From: Aquabacterium sp. J223
GTDB taxonomy: Bacteria > Pseudomonadota > Gammaproteobacteria > Burkholderiales > Burkholderiaceae_C
NCBI RefSeq assembly: GCF_024666615.1
Contig: NZ_CP088297.1
Span: 3,452,501-3,516,500 of the forward strand
Direction of reading: 5' to 3'
Length of the DNA stretch: 64,000 nucleotides
Below, in pieces: positions 63,383-64,000 of the stretch. The notes under the pieces are model-generated. The model was not told the DNA's origin. It saw only the letters and a program-made list of their open reading frames with translations, and did no database searches. The translations under genes were made by a program, and so were the position numbers. Positions within the stretch are counted from its first letter, which is position 1. The number at the start of each line of letters is the position of its first letter.

Positions 63383-64000
63383 ATGCCGCAAACCATCAAC
63401 ACCAACATCCAGTCGCTGAACGCGCAGCGCAACCTGAACTCGTCACAGGCGTCGCTGTCGACCTCCATGCAGCGCCTGTCGTCGGGCCTGCGGGTGAACA
63501 GCGCCAAGGACGATGCCGCCGGCCTGGCCATCGCCGAGCGCATGAACGCGCAGATGCGCGGCATGAACGTCGCCATCCGCAACGCCAACGACGGCATCTC
63601 GCTGTCCCAGGTCGCCGAAGGCGCGCTGTCGAAGATCGGCGACTCGCTGCAGCGCATGCGCGAGCTGGCCCTGCAGGCGCGCAACGCCAGCAACAGCGCC
63701 GACGACAAGGACTCGCTGAACAAGGAGTTCGCCCAGCTGCAGCAGGAAATCACCCGGATCATCGGGGCGACCAGCTTCAACGGCGGCCGCATCATCGGCG
63801 CGGACGGCACGGCCATGGTGTTCCAGATCGGCGCCAACACCTCGACCGACGACACCATCGTCGTCAACACCGAGAACCTGAACAGCAACGTCGACATCGC
63901 CGCCATCAGCGACTCGACAGTGGTCATCGACAGCAGCGCCGACATCAGCGCCATCGCCTCGGTGATCGACGCGATCGACAGCGCGCTGGACACGGTGAAC
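63383..64000 (+). CDS. second flagellin, cut by the window end (first 206 codons)
   Basis: A paralogue of the preceding flagellin: INTNIQSLNAQRNLNSSQASL, QRLSSGLRVNSAKDDAAGLAIAERM and MRELALQARNASNS are nearly the same, with a similar short Ser/Asp/Ile-rich middle. It starts at ATG 63383. The C-terminal half lies beyond the window. The 195 bases upstream, after the terminator, show no clear sigma-28 box, so the two copies may be regulated differently. Confidence 0.93.
   Translation, partial: MPQTINTNIQSLNAQRNLNSSQASLSTSMQRLSSGLRVNSAKDDAAGLAIAERMNAQMRGMNVAIRNANDGISLSQVAEGALSKIGDSLQRMRELALQARNASNSADDKDSLNKEFAQLQQEITRIIGATSFNGGRIIGADGTAMVFQIGANTSTDDTIVVNTENLNSNVDIAAISDSTVVIDSSADISAIASVIDAIDSALDTVN

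Overview
The window is very GC-rich and gene-dense. It looks like chromosome from a polarly flagellated beta-proteobacterium of the order Burkholderiales, probably the Rubrivivax/Leptothrix/Roseateles side. This is inferred from the high GC, the flhF-fleN-fliA block, RdgC, the NadA and RluF-type proteins and the short flagellins. No tRNA, rRNA, CRISPR array, prophage or insertion sequence was seen.

Layout. 1-21.6 kb is mostly housekeeping: a 5'-truncated AraC regulator, nadA, a ComFB-like protein, a PLP dehydratase paired with a 2OG-Fe(II) dioxygenase, a second 2OG oxygenase, yaaA, a barrel-like exported protein, waaA, a phosphomannomutase/phosphoglucomutase, a DedA protein, mutL, an rRNA pseudouridine synthase and miaA. 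It ends in a coupled operon of ABC ATPase, FtsX-type permease, glycoside-hydrolase-like protein and AttH/CrtC-like protein. 21.7-24.4 kb is an ABC importer (binding protein, permease, ATPase). 24.4-29.1 kb is a flagellar regulatory operon read leftward: flhF, fleN, fliA, diguanylate cyclase. 29.4-32.3 kb holds a PilZ protein, rdgC, a small secreted protein and a divergent Hpt-like protein.

32.5-61.8 kb is the remarkable part. A single leftward gene of about 10.76 kb encodes a roughly 3,580-residue protein. It is made of some 415 tandem octapeptides (consensus A-L-T-T-A-Q-V-A) and ends in an FrpC-like EF-hand/calcium domain typical of type I secretion substrates. The octads are arranged in a 984-bp (41-octad) super-repeat. 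Behind it lie a four-gene overlapping operon (TPR/outer-membrane barrel, FecR-domain protein, REC-GAF-HD-GYP protein, CHASE2 cyclase), a TolC-like channel, a chemoreceptor, and an operon of a SPINDLY-type O-GlcNAc-transferase-like protein, a LapB/LssB-like ABC exporter and a HlyD/LapC adaptor. A second SPINDLY-type transferase sits beside two flagellin genes at the right end (62.2-64 kb; the last is cut by the window edge).

How the parts may work together (inference). Sigma-28-like promoters of the form TCAAGT-N13/14-GCCGATA lie ahead of the giant gene, the barrel/FecR operon, the chemoreceptor and the first flagellin. I propose a flagellar-regulon-controlled, type I-secreted, Ser/Thr-rich giant surface protein that may be O-glycosylated in the cytoplasm by the transferase encoded in the exporter operon, with cyclic-nucleotide signalling proteins alongside.

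Seven genes carry apparent single-base frameshifts, six of them in G/C runs of 4-7 and one in a run of three: the AttH-like gene, fleN, the Hpt-like gene, the giant gene, the REC-HD-GYP gene and both transferases. In each case adding or removing one base restores family-typical protein, so uncorrected sequencing indels are the simplest explanation. I give reconstructed coordinates for most of them and say so in each entry.
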